Below are positions 9,858-18,764 of a DNA stretch of 64,000 nucleotides, piece after piece. The first letter of the stretch is position 1. Each line of letters starts with the position of its first letter. The position numbers were made by a program, and so were the translations under genes. Origin of the DNA: Cordylochernes scorpioides (taxonomy: Eukaryota; Arthropoda; Arachnida; Pseudoscorpiones; Chernetidae); the NCBI GenBank assembly GCA_030710605.1, contig CP092868.1, positions 25,912,399 through 25,976,398 of the forward strand. Reading direction: 5' to 3'. The notes below the pieces were generated by a model that saw only the letters and a list, made by a program, of their open reading frames with translations, searched no databases and was not told the DNA's origin.

Positions 9858-9890
9858 ACGTTTCGACAAAAAGCTTTTGTCTTCATCAGG
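9858..9890 (-). ncRNA. hammerhead-ribozyme-like core
   Basis: Minus strand: CTGATGA, stem II GACAAAA/TTTTGTC, then GAAACGTC; flanks CTC and GAG can form the inner stem I and T/A runs an outer one. All core bases match the consensus. Confidence 0.6.
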
Positions 9891-10143
9891 AGTAAACAAA
9901 AATTAAAACATATAGCAAGGCGTTAAAAATTATTCTAAGGCTCTAAGGGCGTTATAATTTCTTAATATAAATATGTATATCATAATTTTATATTTCAAAG
10001 ATTATAGTCTTTGTGAGTTAAATATTTATTTTTTGACTCATGCTTTGGATGTTGTACAAAATTTCGAATATCGTGTGAAAACGCCCTTAGAGCCTTAGAA
10101 TAATTTTTAACGCCTTTCTATATGTTTTAATTTTTGTTTACTC

Positions 10144-10176
10144 CTGACGAGAACAAAAGCTTTTTGTCGAAACGTC
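10144..10176 (+). ncRNA. hammerhead-ribozyme-like core
   Basis: CTGACGA (10144-10150), stem II, GAAACGTC (10169-10176): the facing partner of 9858-9890. Confidence 0.6.
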
Positions 10177-10267
10177 GAGGTAATAAAAAGATTTATACTG
10201 GCCGAAGTATCTTTTTTCAAGAAATATGGATAATATGATGTAAATAAATAAAAACCATGGCGCTTAC

Positions 10268-10317
10268 CATCAGAGAGAAGAGCTTGATGGCAATTGGAGG
10301 AATCCATGCGGTGACTC
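10268..10317 (-). CDS. internal exon, unidentified host gene 1
   Basis: Acceptor AGTCGCAG and donor GTAAGC on the minus strand. The 50 bp read one base, 16 codons and one base; the frame that fits both neighbours gives RMDSSNCHQALLSD. A second frame is also open on its own but does not fit the phases of the flanking exons. Confidence 0.6.
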
Positions 10318-10424
10318 CTGCGACTACTGCACCAAATGATTATGCAAATATAGAATGATTATGCAAATATGGAATGATTATGCAAATATGGAAGACCTTT
10401 TGTATAAATAAATACAGTTGAACT

Positions 10425-11080
10425 TGGATAATTCAAAGTTCAAGAGACCAAAAAAAAAAATATTTAATTAAAAACCATTTGAATAAAAGGCTTAAAAGTC
10501 TAGGGGCCAAGATCTTCTTCTTCTTCTTTCTAGAGAAAAGTCGGTGGATGAGAGGGTAACACCCTCGGTTCCCGACAGTCATGAACCGGGATTGAATCCC
10601 GCGTTAAAATTTGTTTAATATGTGCTTCACATATTATTCATTGTTCAATTATCATGAACTAGGTTGCTCTTGCTGAGCAGTACCTATTAATGTGATTTGA
10701 ACCAGGTTCTTCTTTCTTATCTCCATACTGGGTGAAGTAGAATGCGTCTGCCTTTGTCATTAAGACTGGGAGCACTACTCAGTGGCAGGCCGACTTAGCT
10801 CCAAAATAAATGGCCGCCTATGACATGAGGAACAGACACCATGTACAGCCGCTCCTAACATGGAGTACAAACACTGCTCATCCTGTATACCTGGATTAGG
10901 AGCCCTTACAGGGTACTATCAGCAGGGCCAACTGAACCTAGGTTTGTTAGCAAGCTTGTTACTGCTCCCCCTCCTCCTTTTTCATCCAGGCTTGGGACCG
11001 GCAAGGGTGGAGTTAGGAACCAAGTTAAATATTTGAATTAAAGATGTTTTCGAATTATTCAAGTTTTCTACTGTAAAATA
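10425..11080. mobile_element. pogo/Tigger-like MITE with nested S2 and SINE G
   Basis: MITE ends are at 10425 (ACAGTTGAACTTGGATAATT) and 11080 (TTTTCTACTGTA). Between them lie S2 at 10546-10700 and SINE G (minus) at 10706-11013, so both inserted later into the MITE. The MITE interior resembles the copy at 8903. Confidence 0.65.
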
Positions 11081-11232
11081 AAAAGATGGACTGATGAATA
11101 ATGGAGACCCTTGTTGAAATATTGTAGAGTCAAATATAATTTTTTTTTCGATTAATTTATAAGAATAATTTCTATTGAAATCCATCTTGCCTGCTATAAA
11201 CAACTTGGATCATAACCTGAACGGCAACTCAC

Positions 11233-11271
11233 CTGCGAGCGGTAGTTGGGGCATTCAATTTTGATGGGGAC
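11233..11271 (-). CDS. 39-bp microexon, unidentified host gene 1
   Basis: Acceptor TGTTTCCAG and donor GTGAGT bound 39 bp. The frame fitting the neighbours gives one base, 12 codons (SPSKLNAPTTAR) and two bases. Another frame (VPIKIECPNYRSQ) is open inside the exon but needs a phase that makes the upstream exon stop. Confidence 0.6.
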
Positions 11272-11319
11272 CTGGAAACAAAAATGAATTTGTTGAGAAG
11301 GTTTTTTTCTAATATACAG

Positions 11320-11505
11320 TAAAACAACCTCCATGAGAGGACACCAGCACTAGAGGACACTTCTCTATAAAGGACAGTTTTCATTTACAAAATTACCATT
11401 TTTACTATTTAGCTACTCTCTGGTAAGAGGACACCTCTCCTTAAAAGACACTTTGGCTCTGAAATTAGGTGTTGTCCTTTACAGGGAGGTTGTTCGACTG
11501 TTGTA
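11320..11505. mobile_element. MITE family D (Tigger-like)
   Basis: Ends ACAGTAAAACAACCTCC and GGGAGGTTGTTCGACTGT; inside are the family words AAAGGACA and AGGTGTTGTCCTTTA. Family D recurs at 12645, 13055, 13358, 16030, 16555, 18150, 42925, 50358, 52977 and 54297. Confidence 0.65.
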
Positions 11506-11544
11506 TATAATATATGAATAACAAAAGAAATTCTTCTTCTTTTA

Positions 11545-12645
11545 TAGTGAATAGGGTTATTAAGACACACAGGTCTTACAGAGGATTCTCCTTGGGGTTA
11601 CAAGACGGAGAAACCTATGAAAGTGGGAAATAAAAAATGGAGAAAGATTATATACATATGGTAAATATATACAGATTATAAGAAAGAATAAAAAAATAAG
11701 AAGAATAAAAAAAAAAATAAAAAAAATTGGAAATATGGATGGGAGAAGTGGAGAGCGAAAAGAGGAAAGAAAACAGGTATTTACATATGGAACAAGTCAA
11801 TTTAAGCTCTTCTGCTCACACAGCACAGGTGGGCCATGTCTTTTTCAAGAAATCTTTAAGAGATTTTCCAGGAAAATCCGAGTGTTCAGGGCTGTAAGGT
11901 AAACACCGTTTTATCAGTGTGGGGGTTAACTTATTGTACCTGCCTAAACAAATAATTGGATGTTGGCTCTGTCCTTCTCATCAAACAGAAATTTTTGATA
12001 TGTTTGGATGTTCGGTTAAGTCTTTCTTTTTTACAGCATTTTTATGGAAGTTATATGTCTTAATATATAAAATATAAACATCTTGGATGGAGAATAAGAG
12101 TTTATTGCTTAATATTTCGACGATCAGAATATTAATCCTTTTCAAAAGCTTCAATTAGATGAATGTTCTGCTCGCCGAAATATCAAGCAATAAGCCCATT
12201 GTTTTCCATCCAAGATGTGCTGCTTTTATTTTAATAATTGAATTTTATGGATTGCGATATTTTTATAAATCTATATATATATATGTAGTAATGTATAGTC
12301 AATATATCCTGGCAATTGTATCATGTGCTATAATTATAATCATTGGAAAGTCCCAAATGTATAGAAACTTCAACTCGCTAGGTTTATGGCAATTCTGTAA
12401 TCTTACATACGACAATAAAGATTTAAAGAGAGTCAGCCTCAACCCAGGCAAGTCCCAAGCAACAACTGTCGAGATTACATCAGACAAAATGGAAATTTCC
12501 TAAATTATCGCATGGACCCTTCCCGGGGATCTTCCACAAGTCATTAGTGAGTTTTACGACCGGCTACTGAACAACCAACATCTCGTATCAGACCTTCCTG
12601 GATCTTGCCCATGTCACCTGTTTGGTCTTGTTACCTTGAATGGAA
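11545..12645. repeat. family K trace, family E inverted repeat, AT-rich DNA
   Basis: 11560-11600 has GTTATTAAGACACACAGGTC, a relative of the family K 3' end. 12066-12205 is an inverted repeat with CATCTTGGATGGAGAA / TTTCCATCCAAGATG ends and GCCGAAATATCAAG, like a decayed PLE terminus. 11640-12060 and 12206-12645 show no feature; a 114-codon frame at 12159 starts inside the repeat and is not supported. Confidence 0.4.
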
Positions 12646-12830
12646 CAGTAGAACATCCCTGTAAAATACACCTAGTTGCAGAGCCAAAGTGTCTTTTAGG
12701 GAGAGGTGTCCTCTTACCAGAGATTTGATAAAAAGTTTAAAAAAAAATGGTAATTTTTACAAATAAATTCTGTCCTTTGTAGAGAGGTGTCCTCTAGCGT
12801 GAATGTCCTCTCATGGAGGTTCCTACTGAA
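12645..12830. mobile_element. MITE family D
   Basis: From AGTAGAACATCCCTGTAAAA to GGAGGTTCCTACTG, with both internal family words present. Confidence 0.65.
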
Positions 12831-12899
12831 TTTGTTACTTTGTTTTTTTTTTAAAAACAATGGGTTTTATCGAGCAGGAAGAAGTGGGGGGGGACTCAC

Positions 12900-12975
12900 C
12901 AAATAAACTTGCAGGAGTCAGTCTGGGTGGTCGAGGCCATGGTTTCCTGCCACAATTTGAGTTTAGTACACCAAG
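12900..12975 (-). CDS. internal exon, unidentified host gene 1
   Basis: Acceptor TTTTTTTCAG and donor GTGAGT on the minus strand bound 76 bp: two bases, 24 codons with WCTKLKLWQETM and TQTDSCKFI, and two bases. One other frame is open but leads to a stop in the next exon. Confidence 0.65.
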
Positions 12976-13054
12976 CTGAAAAAAAAATTTTCAGGAGTTG
13001 ACTTCTTTTTAAGGCAAGAGTTAACAATAATTACTCCAAATAAGTAATGTATAG

Positions 13055-13530
13055 GTGAAGTTTTTCACTACTACCATTCCAGTGGAACAAACTTTCAGTA
13101 AAGGACAACACCTAGTTATAGAGACAAAGTGTTCCTTAGGGAGAGGTGTCCTTTAAGAGAGCAGTTCTTCTTCTTCTTTCTTATCTACACTCAATCCTAA
13201 TTAGGATATCAAGCCTGCACAATTGACATCGATCATGACTGGGTGAAGTAATGAAATGGCCACCTCTGACATGTGGAACAGACGCCATGTAAAGGTCGTT
13301 GTGTGTGTATCAAATATCTTTAAGAGTTATTGTCCTGAACCCCAATATACAATAGAAAGCCTCCACAAGAGAACACTCTCCGGTAAGAGGACACCTCTCC
13401 CTAAAGGATACTTTGGCTCTGTAATTAGGTGTTGTCCTTTACAGGGCGGTTCTATTTGTATATGCAAAAAGGTACACCTTCCTTTAAGTTTTGTCCATAT
13501 TTATATTTTCTTCAGAATCTTGTAATGATG
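13055..13530. repeat. cluster: MITE D, SINE G fragment, repeat L with nested D
   Basis: 13055-13165 is part of a D element, 13164-13285 part of SINE G, and 13290-13530 a copy of repeat L (TCAAATATCTTTAAGAGTTA, CTTTAAGTTTTGTCCAT; other copies at 50085 and 62964) into which a D element (13358-13452) has inserted. Confidence 0.55.
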
Positions 13531-13574
13531 CTCGGTGATAACAAAATTAATCCTGAAACATTATTAAGAAAGGA

Positions 13575-13745
13575 TAATGCACAATTTGGATTATAGATTA
13601 TAAACACAAGGTAATAAGACCAAATCCAAATCCAAATAAATAAATAGTGTGTGACGTTTCGGTAACAGCGTTGTTACCATCTTCAGACAAAAGTAGTTTG
13701 TCACACTATTTATTTATTTGGATTTGGTCTTATTACCTTGTGTTT
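13575..13745. repeat. PLE-terminus-like repeat (family C), inverted pair
   Basis: GGATTATAGATTATAAACAC, the GGTAATAAGACCAAATCC tail and a complete ribozyme-like core on the left; a shortened mirror copy on the right that lacks the core. Confidence 0.65.
13653..13686 (-). ncRNA. hammerhead-ribozyme-like core
   Basis: Minus strand: CTGAAGA, stem II GGTAACA/TGTTACC (perfect), then GAAACGTC. CUGAAGA fits the CUGANGA consensus. Confidence 0.55.
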
Positions 13746-14204
13746 ATTAAGAAACTCGGCCACATAGCTGGTTAGAAGCCCAGTTCATAAACAAAAAAGA
13801 GAAGATACACTCCTTTAATAAACGTGGTTTAAACTGGCCTAGATCAGATAAAACTTGTTAAGAAATCCTCTCCAAGGTTTTAGGAGGAGGCGATACTAAT
13901 GTTGGATTCCAGCAGCTGAGGCATTGGATTTCAAGTCAGGACATTTGAGAACGTCCTCAAGTTACGGGGAGCTTCTTGAACCAAGATGTGTCTGGATAAT
14001 TTACATTCCATTGATGCTAGAGGAGAGCTTGATCATTTATGGACTTTGGTTTTGTAATATACCTTATTATAATATACTCTGTTTAATTAATATATTTTTG
14101 AATGTTTGGATTTGGCAGCACTGTAATTGTTGTTGAGAATATATTCAAAAAGTGTATATATAGCATTAGAAAGATATATAATTAAAATTTGTTTCTTTTT
14201 TTTT
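13746..14204. other. no supported gene
   Basis: A 70-codon frame at 13924 begins with a trace of the RNase H LINE (KSGHLRT) and then becomes low-complexity. The rest is AT-rich. Confidence 0.35.
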
Positions 14205-14515
14205 TTTTGCTTATCCCTAGTACAGGTTGTACAGGCCATGATAATTATGGTGGGTAGTTAGCGACTGCTTTTTACTGTAGGCGCACCACATGTCTACACA
14301 TGTGAAAGCAGTTCGACTTTGCACTTACAAATGTGCCAGAGCCCCGTTTGGTTGGTTACTTGCACTCGCTGGTGGGGTTGGACTTTTGCAAGAATCGGGG
14401 GCCATTGGAGCATTTTTTTTTTTTCAAACAGAAAAAAGTGTCCAATGCGGGAATCGAACCCGGGTCGTAGTGGTTGAAAATCAAACGGTTTAACCAGTCT
14501 TCCACCGACCCTCCC
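14205..14515 (-). repeat. SINE family S1
   Basis: Full-length minus copy from GCTTATCCCTAGTACAG to GGTCGGTGG. AATTTGTTTCTT flanks both ends and is the probable target duplication. The tRNA-like head has an intact B box GGTTCGATTCC. Confidence 0.8.
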
Positions 14516-14919
14516 AATTTGTTTCTTAATTTGGTAAAGTATATTTATATATTTAATTGAAGGAACATCACAGGTTTAAAATGTTTTACAATTAGATAAA
14601 AAACAATGACAACAATGGGTTTTTCTTGTTACCCTTTGAACAACATCAAAAATATAAATTATACTTTCGAGTTAAAATCTCCATTGAGAGGGTATTTGGA
14701 CAATTCTAGAATAATTAAAATACCAACTATTAATTGATATTTATTCTGACAGATGGCGCAAGCCATCAGCAACCTTTTAGTTTCAAAATCAGGAGATGCC
14801 TTTTTTTATTAATTTATCCACCTGATCCCAGTACAATTTCACTTTTGTACTATTTTTTCACTTATTACCTTTGTGTTTTAAAAAAAAACTTTATATATAT
14901 ATATATAAGGAACTAGACG
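14516..14919. other. AT-rich; AGATGGCGC foldback trace
   Basis: 14750-14835 (ACAGATGGCGCAAGCCATCA, GGAGATGCCTTT) matches 54700-54790 in reverse, a repeat I cannot classify. No gene. Confidence 0.35.
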
Positions 14920-15728
14920 TATGACCCGGCTTCGCCCGAGAATTCCCCCGATGGCTATTTCTTTTTTTTATTTGAAAAACTTTTTTTTTTTTACGCGGAG
15001 TAATCCGGAATGGAATGAATACCCAAATATGGCCATTTTTTATAAGAATCGGTGGTAGAATGCTCGCATGCCACGCGGGCGGCCCGGGTTCGATTCCCGG
15101 CCGATGCATTTTTTTTTTTTTTTTTTACAATTTTTAAAACTCATTTATATTATATATAATATAAATATGTATTATAATATCAACTATATTAATTAAATCA
15201 AATACCTAAACACTAATATAATACAATTTTTGCCAACACACTTTTTTCCTGTAGTTTATGCGTTACTTCTGTATTGCTATTCTATGGCACTTCTAATATT
15301 TATTATTGATGTACTTTCAGTATGAAGGAAATTGCAATCGGGGGAATTCTCGGGCGAAGCCGGGTCATACGTCTAGTATATAATATAAATGAGTTATAAA
15401 AATTGAAAAAAAAAAAAAAAAAATGCATCGGCCAGGAATCGAACCCGGGCCGCCCGCGTGGCAGGCGAGCATTCTACCACTGAACCACTGATGCGTATAA
15501 AAAATGGCCATATTTGGGTATTCATTCCATTCCGGATTACTCCGCGTAAAAAAAAAGTTCTTCAAATGAAAAAAAGAAATAGCCAAAAATACTAATAAAA
15601 ATGTAGCCGAAAATTTTCCTCAGGTTTATAAAAAGCAACATGCAAAATTTGGTACCAATTGGTTCAGTAGTTTTTGAGTTTATCGCGAAACAGACAGACA
15701 GACAGAAATTGACTTTTATATATATAGA
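14920..15728. mobile_element. non-autonomous element with two tRNA-Gly-like sequences
   Basis: ACTAGACGTATGACCCGGCT at 14922 recurs inverted at 15350-15378, so 14920-15378 is an inverted structure; the sequence then continues to a 3' end TTGGTTCAGTAGTTTTTGAG, CAGACAGACAGACAG and a TATA-rich tail. Starts of the form ACTAG..CCCGGC and ends with CAGACAG runs recur at 18765-19655 and, without that end, at 16135 and 47413. A truncated tRNA-Gly-like sequence lies at 15047-15106 (+) and a full-length one at 15424-15494 (-). Confidence 0.6.
15424..15494 (-). tRNA. tRNA-Gly(GCC)-like
   Basis: 71 nt on the minus strand with GTGGTTCAGTGGTAGAAT (D arm, A box), anticodon loop CTGCCAC (anticodon GCC), stem CTCGC/GCGGG and T arm GGTTCGATTCC. 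One acceptor mismatch (A-C) and a T in the T stem are the only faults. Because it lies in a repeat with a degraded twin, it may be a trapped copy and not the active gene. Confidence 0.65.
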
Positions 15729-15732
15729 GATA

Positions 15733-15902
15733 TACAGTTAAACCTGTCTCTATAGCGCCCCCTCTAAATAGCGCCCGATTTTAAACATTAAAATGTAAAC
15801 ATTTTACATTAAAAGGTGACCTGCCTATAGCACCCCTTCTCTATAGCACCCTATTTTGGTGAGTCCCAAGAAGGGGGCGCTATAGACAGGTTTAACTGTA
15901 TA
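15733..15902. mobile_element. Tigger-like MITE, second type
   Basis: Perfect-looking ends ACAGTTAAACCTGTCTCTAT and ATAGACAGGTTTAACTGTAT, flanked by TA, with internal TATAGCGCCCC words. Same CAGT-AACCT terminal logic as family D but a different interior. Confidence 0.75.
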
Positions 15903-15926
15903 TTATTTATGATAAAAAGTTGTTAC

Positions 15927-15961
15927 CTTTTGGGAGATGACTCCAACTGATGATGAATGGC
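15927..15961 (-). CDS. 35-bp microexon, unidentified host gene 1
   Basis: Acceptor GGTTGCAG and donor GTAAC on the minus strand. The frame fitting the exon at 12900 is one base, 11 codons (PFIISWSHLPK) and one base. The other two frames lead to stops within the next one or two exons. Being short, it is the weakest link of the chain. Confidence 0.5.
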
Positions 15962-16029
15962 CTGCAACCAAAACATGCCGTGAATCATTTTTTCCAAAAA
16001 AAAAAAATGGAGGATCTACTGTATTGTTT

Positions 16030-16690
16030 AAATTTAAAATAGGGTAGAAACTCATTATAAAAGACAACACCAAGTTGCAAAGATAATGTCTTTTGACTTG
16101 TACATTATTCTATAGAGATATTGAAATAATTGGTGAGATTATAATATATACAGTTACGAGCGTCATTCTTCATCAGTCATCTCTGTCACCGTTTGCTTTT
16201 TTTTTGGAATGGCGCCCTCCTATTGGTTGGCTACGATCACACCACCTTTGCCCCCCCCCCACTCGCTTTTTCGTTTTTTGTAACTATTGTGTTGGAGCGG
16301 GTCGCTCCCTAAATAAATGCATATATTAGTTAATAACTAATTACATACTAATAACATAGACAGATAAAGCACATAGGCTATAGGTATTAACTAATATATG
16401 CATTTATTTAAGGCGCCAATTTATAATTGTAACAAATAGTATTTGAATAAAAACATTCAATCGGGTAAAACACGGGCGTTGCCCGGGTCATTCGGCTAGT
16501 TCTATAGATATAGAATTAATTGGTGAGATTATATATTATAATATAGGTATATAGTAGAGAAAGTACTTTTTACCCACTTTTTGGTAACAATAGAACTACC
16601 TATCTGTGAAGGACAACACCTAATTGCAGAGACAAAAGTGTTCTTTAGGGAATGGTGTCCTCTTACCAGAAAATTTCTAAATCAAATTTG
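16030..16690. repeat. MITE D pieces flanking an ACTAGC-type element
   Basis: 16030-16120 and 16555-16690 are D fragments. 16135-16510 is an element in minus orientation ending AACACGGGCGTTGCCCGGGT CATTCGGCTAG, with the same order as the plus copy at 47413-47840, including AATGCATATATTAGTTAATA, which occurs in both orientations and so forms a hairpin. Confidence 0.55.
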
Positions 16691-16746
16691 TAACAAATTT
16701 ACTGGCAATATGATAAAGCACAATTTGGATTATAGATTATAGATAT

Positions 16747-16915
16747 GTGGCACCACACTTTGCTTCAGCGAGCGCGGACAAAGCTTCAATACACATACGG
16801 GCAGTAGTGTGGCGACCTCACTATGCCTCGGCAAGCACGAGCTGGGATAACACCTCACTACACATGCGTGGGCGGCATCAGGGACTCTTGCCACGCGCGT
16901 CGTCAACAACAAGGC
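16747..16915 (+). repeat. GC-rich dimeric SINE-like retroposon
   Basis: Much more GC-rich than its surroundings. Two halves are related: CACTTTGCTTCAGCGAGCGC and CACTATGCCTCGGCAAGCAC, each after a GTGGC word. A shorter copy in the opposite orientation is at 17100-17244. I do not recognise a parent RNA. Confidence 0.5.
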
Positions 16916-16971
16916 TGGTTTTCAATGGCCGTTACTTCTTTTCTCTTTATATATTTTTGGCTTTAAATAAA

Positions 16972-17375
16972 TTAATTTAAAGGGAATATTACATTATAAA
17001 TTTCCGGTAAATCAATTTTTCTATTAAGGCTGTGGAATTTACTTGACAGGAGGGATTCGATGATTAGTCTTTGATGTTTGCTGGAGATATTGGAATAATT
17101 ATAATATTTTTGTTGTTTAATTGTTGTTGACGACGCGCGTACCAAGAGAGTCCCGGATGACGCTCGCGCATGCGTAGTGACGTGTTCTCCCAGCTCGTGC
17201 TTGCCGAGGCATAGTGAGGACGCCACACTACTGCCCGTATGTGTATTGGAATAATGAATTTTAGGGGATGTAATGTTGAAGGAATGGCCAGTTTCGTTTA
17301 TATGCTGAACTATTAGGGATCTATGGTCTAGGTTATCGATATTTCTTTTGTGTTCGTGAATTCTAAATAATAAAA
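16972..17375 (-). pseudogene. Penelope-like element, GIY-YIG endonuclease fragment
   Basis: Minus-strand peptide pieces RIHEHKRNIDNLDHRSLI, INETGHSFNI and, after an insertion at 17100-17244, KHQRLIIESLLSSKFHSLN then IDLPEIYN. This is the order of the C-terminal GIY-YIG region of Penelope-like retroelements (EHKR, TGHSF, LIIES). The RT is absent. The second PLE fragment at 40130 shares the same blocks. Confidence 0.75.
17100..17244 (-). mobile_element. GC-rich SINE-like insertion with 11-bp duplication
   Basis: ATTGGAATAAT occurs at 17089-17099 and 17245-17255, bounding a 145-bp insert that splits the PLE frame. On the minus strand it starts ACACATACGGGCAGTAGTG and ends in an A-rich tail (AACAACAAAAAT), as a retroposon would. 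It is the shorter relative of 16747-16915. Confidence 0.6.
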
Positions 17376-17419
17376 AATAATTTTATCAGCAGCCTTTCCA
17401 CAAGCCATACCAACACGCA

Positions 17420-17510
17420 CGCAAGATACAAGAAAATAAGACCTAATCCAAATAATTTAATAGTGTTTGACGTTTCGGCAACAGCATTGTTACCATCATC
17501 AGACAAAGAT
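17420..17510 (-). repeat. PLE-terminus-like repeat (family A)
   Basis: ACAAGAAAATAAGACCTAAT, GTGTTTGACGTTTCGG and a complete ribozyme-like core; a single half copy. Confidence 0.65.
17469..17502 (-). ncRNA. hammerhead-ribozyme-like core
   Basis: Minus strand: CTGATGA, stem II GGTAACA/TGTTGCC, GAAACGTC. Same layout as 5784-5817. Confidence 0.55.
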
Positions 17511-17519
17511 AAAAAAAAA

Positions 17520-18065
17520 AATTTTTTACTGGCAATGTGTTTCTTTTCAATAATATCATCAAATATTATCTCTACAGAGACCTTACTGCAACTATATAAG
17601 TTATTGAATGAGAGCTATAAGCTTATGTCCATAGGTTCACTAAACACCTCTAAGCTGCATTCCATAGAAAATGCAGGGTATATACCAAACCAATCCAATA
17701 CAATAGTAGAGTGGTTTACCCTCTCATTAACTTATATCATTGCAGTAAGGTGTGTAGAGATAATATTTGATAATATTGTCAAGTGGCTCAGCGGCTCCAA
17801 CCACGAGAGGCCCCATGGGACACCTGTCAATCATCCCTGGACTCCGGGGGTGGGGGGCCACGGGTGTGAGGGGTTCTCGGAATCTGGTCGGCGGGGTGGC
17901 CGACGTCGCTCATTAGGATTATCTTTAACTTGGGGTAAGTTGTACTCTCTCTCTCCCCCTATAAATACCCCTTATAATAAATTAATTATTCCCAAACTTG
18001 TCCTTGCTTTATTTATCTCCGCGACTAATTATTGAAAAGAAATAGGATATTGCCAATAAATTTAT
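17520..18065. mobile_element. foldback element, GCAATGTG type, with cargo
   Basis: Ends GGCAATGTGTTTCTTTTCAA and TTGAAAAGAAATAGGATATTGCC are inverted. The interior contains a GC-rich stretch (17790-17930) and a second inverted word (TTACTGCAAC / CATTGCAGTAAGG). A 190-codon frame across it mixes element ends and cargo and is not credible as a gene. Confidence 0.5.
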
Positions 18066-18149
18066 TTGTTACAAATTTTATCGATAGATGGCAATTGAAT
18101 TTATCAATTTTGTTTCTAAATACGTGTATTAAAAAAAAAGGGGGATTTT

Positions 18150-18226
18150 GCAAATAAGAGAACTGTCCTTTGTAGAGAGAGAGAGAGAGGTGACATGGAG
18201 TATGTTCTACTGTATATTGGTGAGAC
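18150..18226. mobile_element. MITE D terminus abutting an exon
   Basis: AACTGTCCTTTGTAGAGAGA, a GA run, and the family end GTTCTACTGTA. It lies within 10-15 bp of the apparent donor of the exon at 18227-18334. Confidence 0.45.
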
Positions 18227-18334
18227 AAGGGCAAGGATGTAATGCTTATTTGGTGCTGTGCTGAGCTTGTGGTCCAGTCCAGGAAGATCTTTAAATTCTG
18301 GGTCTAATCGGGCCAGTTGTAGGAGGGATTGGAG
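18227..18334 (-). CDS. probable exon, host gene 1 or neighbour
   Basis: Acceptor TGTTACAG is good; the donor GTCTCA is weak and next to a MITE end. The 108 bp give 36 codons from LQSLLQLARLDPEFKDLPGL to NKHYILAL, the only open frame. Start phase 0 fits the exon at 22462-22527; its end does not fit 15927-15961 directly, so at least one exon is missing between them or the donor is different. Confidence 0.45.
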
Positions 18335-18764
18335 CTGTAACATTTCTCAATCCTCGGGTCAAGATCCAAACAGGACGAAGATTATTTTATTACTTTCACT
18401 TTGTATTTAACACATTTACCGCGAAACGGTGGTCAATGGTCAAATACAATTTATACCCTTCATCTCTATGATCCCGTTTCTCTGATAAAAATAATTAAAT
18501 TAAAAAAATTAAACAGAAAATAATTTTTAATGGTTATGTGTACCATTGGTCGGCTACTTGTTGACACACAACAATATGTATTTGAAAATAGAGCAATCCA
18601 TAAATAAATCTTTAATTAAAATGGCATATATTGGATCAAAAAATAAAATAATTTTTACACATAGTACAAATAATTATAAAATAGGCATTATTGTTCATTT
18701 TCAAAATATTCACAGCCTTATTTTACAAAATTTATTTTGTCCATAATATAAATATACTAGCAGA
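18335..18764. other. AT-rich, nothing recognised
   Basis: Low-complexity AT-rich DNA; a 66-codon frame at 18546 has no recognisable content. Confidence 0.4.

Larger units (their letters stand above)
9802..10226. repeat. PLE-terminus-like repeat (family B), complete inverted pair
   Basis: Two arms of about 145 bp (9802-9950 and 10083-10226) are reverse complements, each running from TTCTTGAAAAAAGATACTTC through a hammerhead-like core to TATATGTTTTAATTTTTGTT. The centre of about 130 bp holds GTTGTACAAAATTTCGAATA. This is the reference copy for the family. Confidence 0.7.

Noticed and set aside
17463-18035. 190-codon frame
   Set aside because: It runs from a PLE-like repeat through foldback arms and GC-rich cargo; no homology and no splice context.
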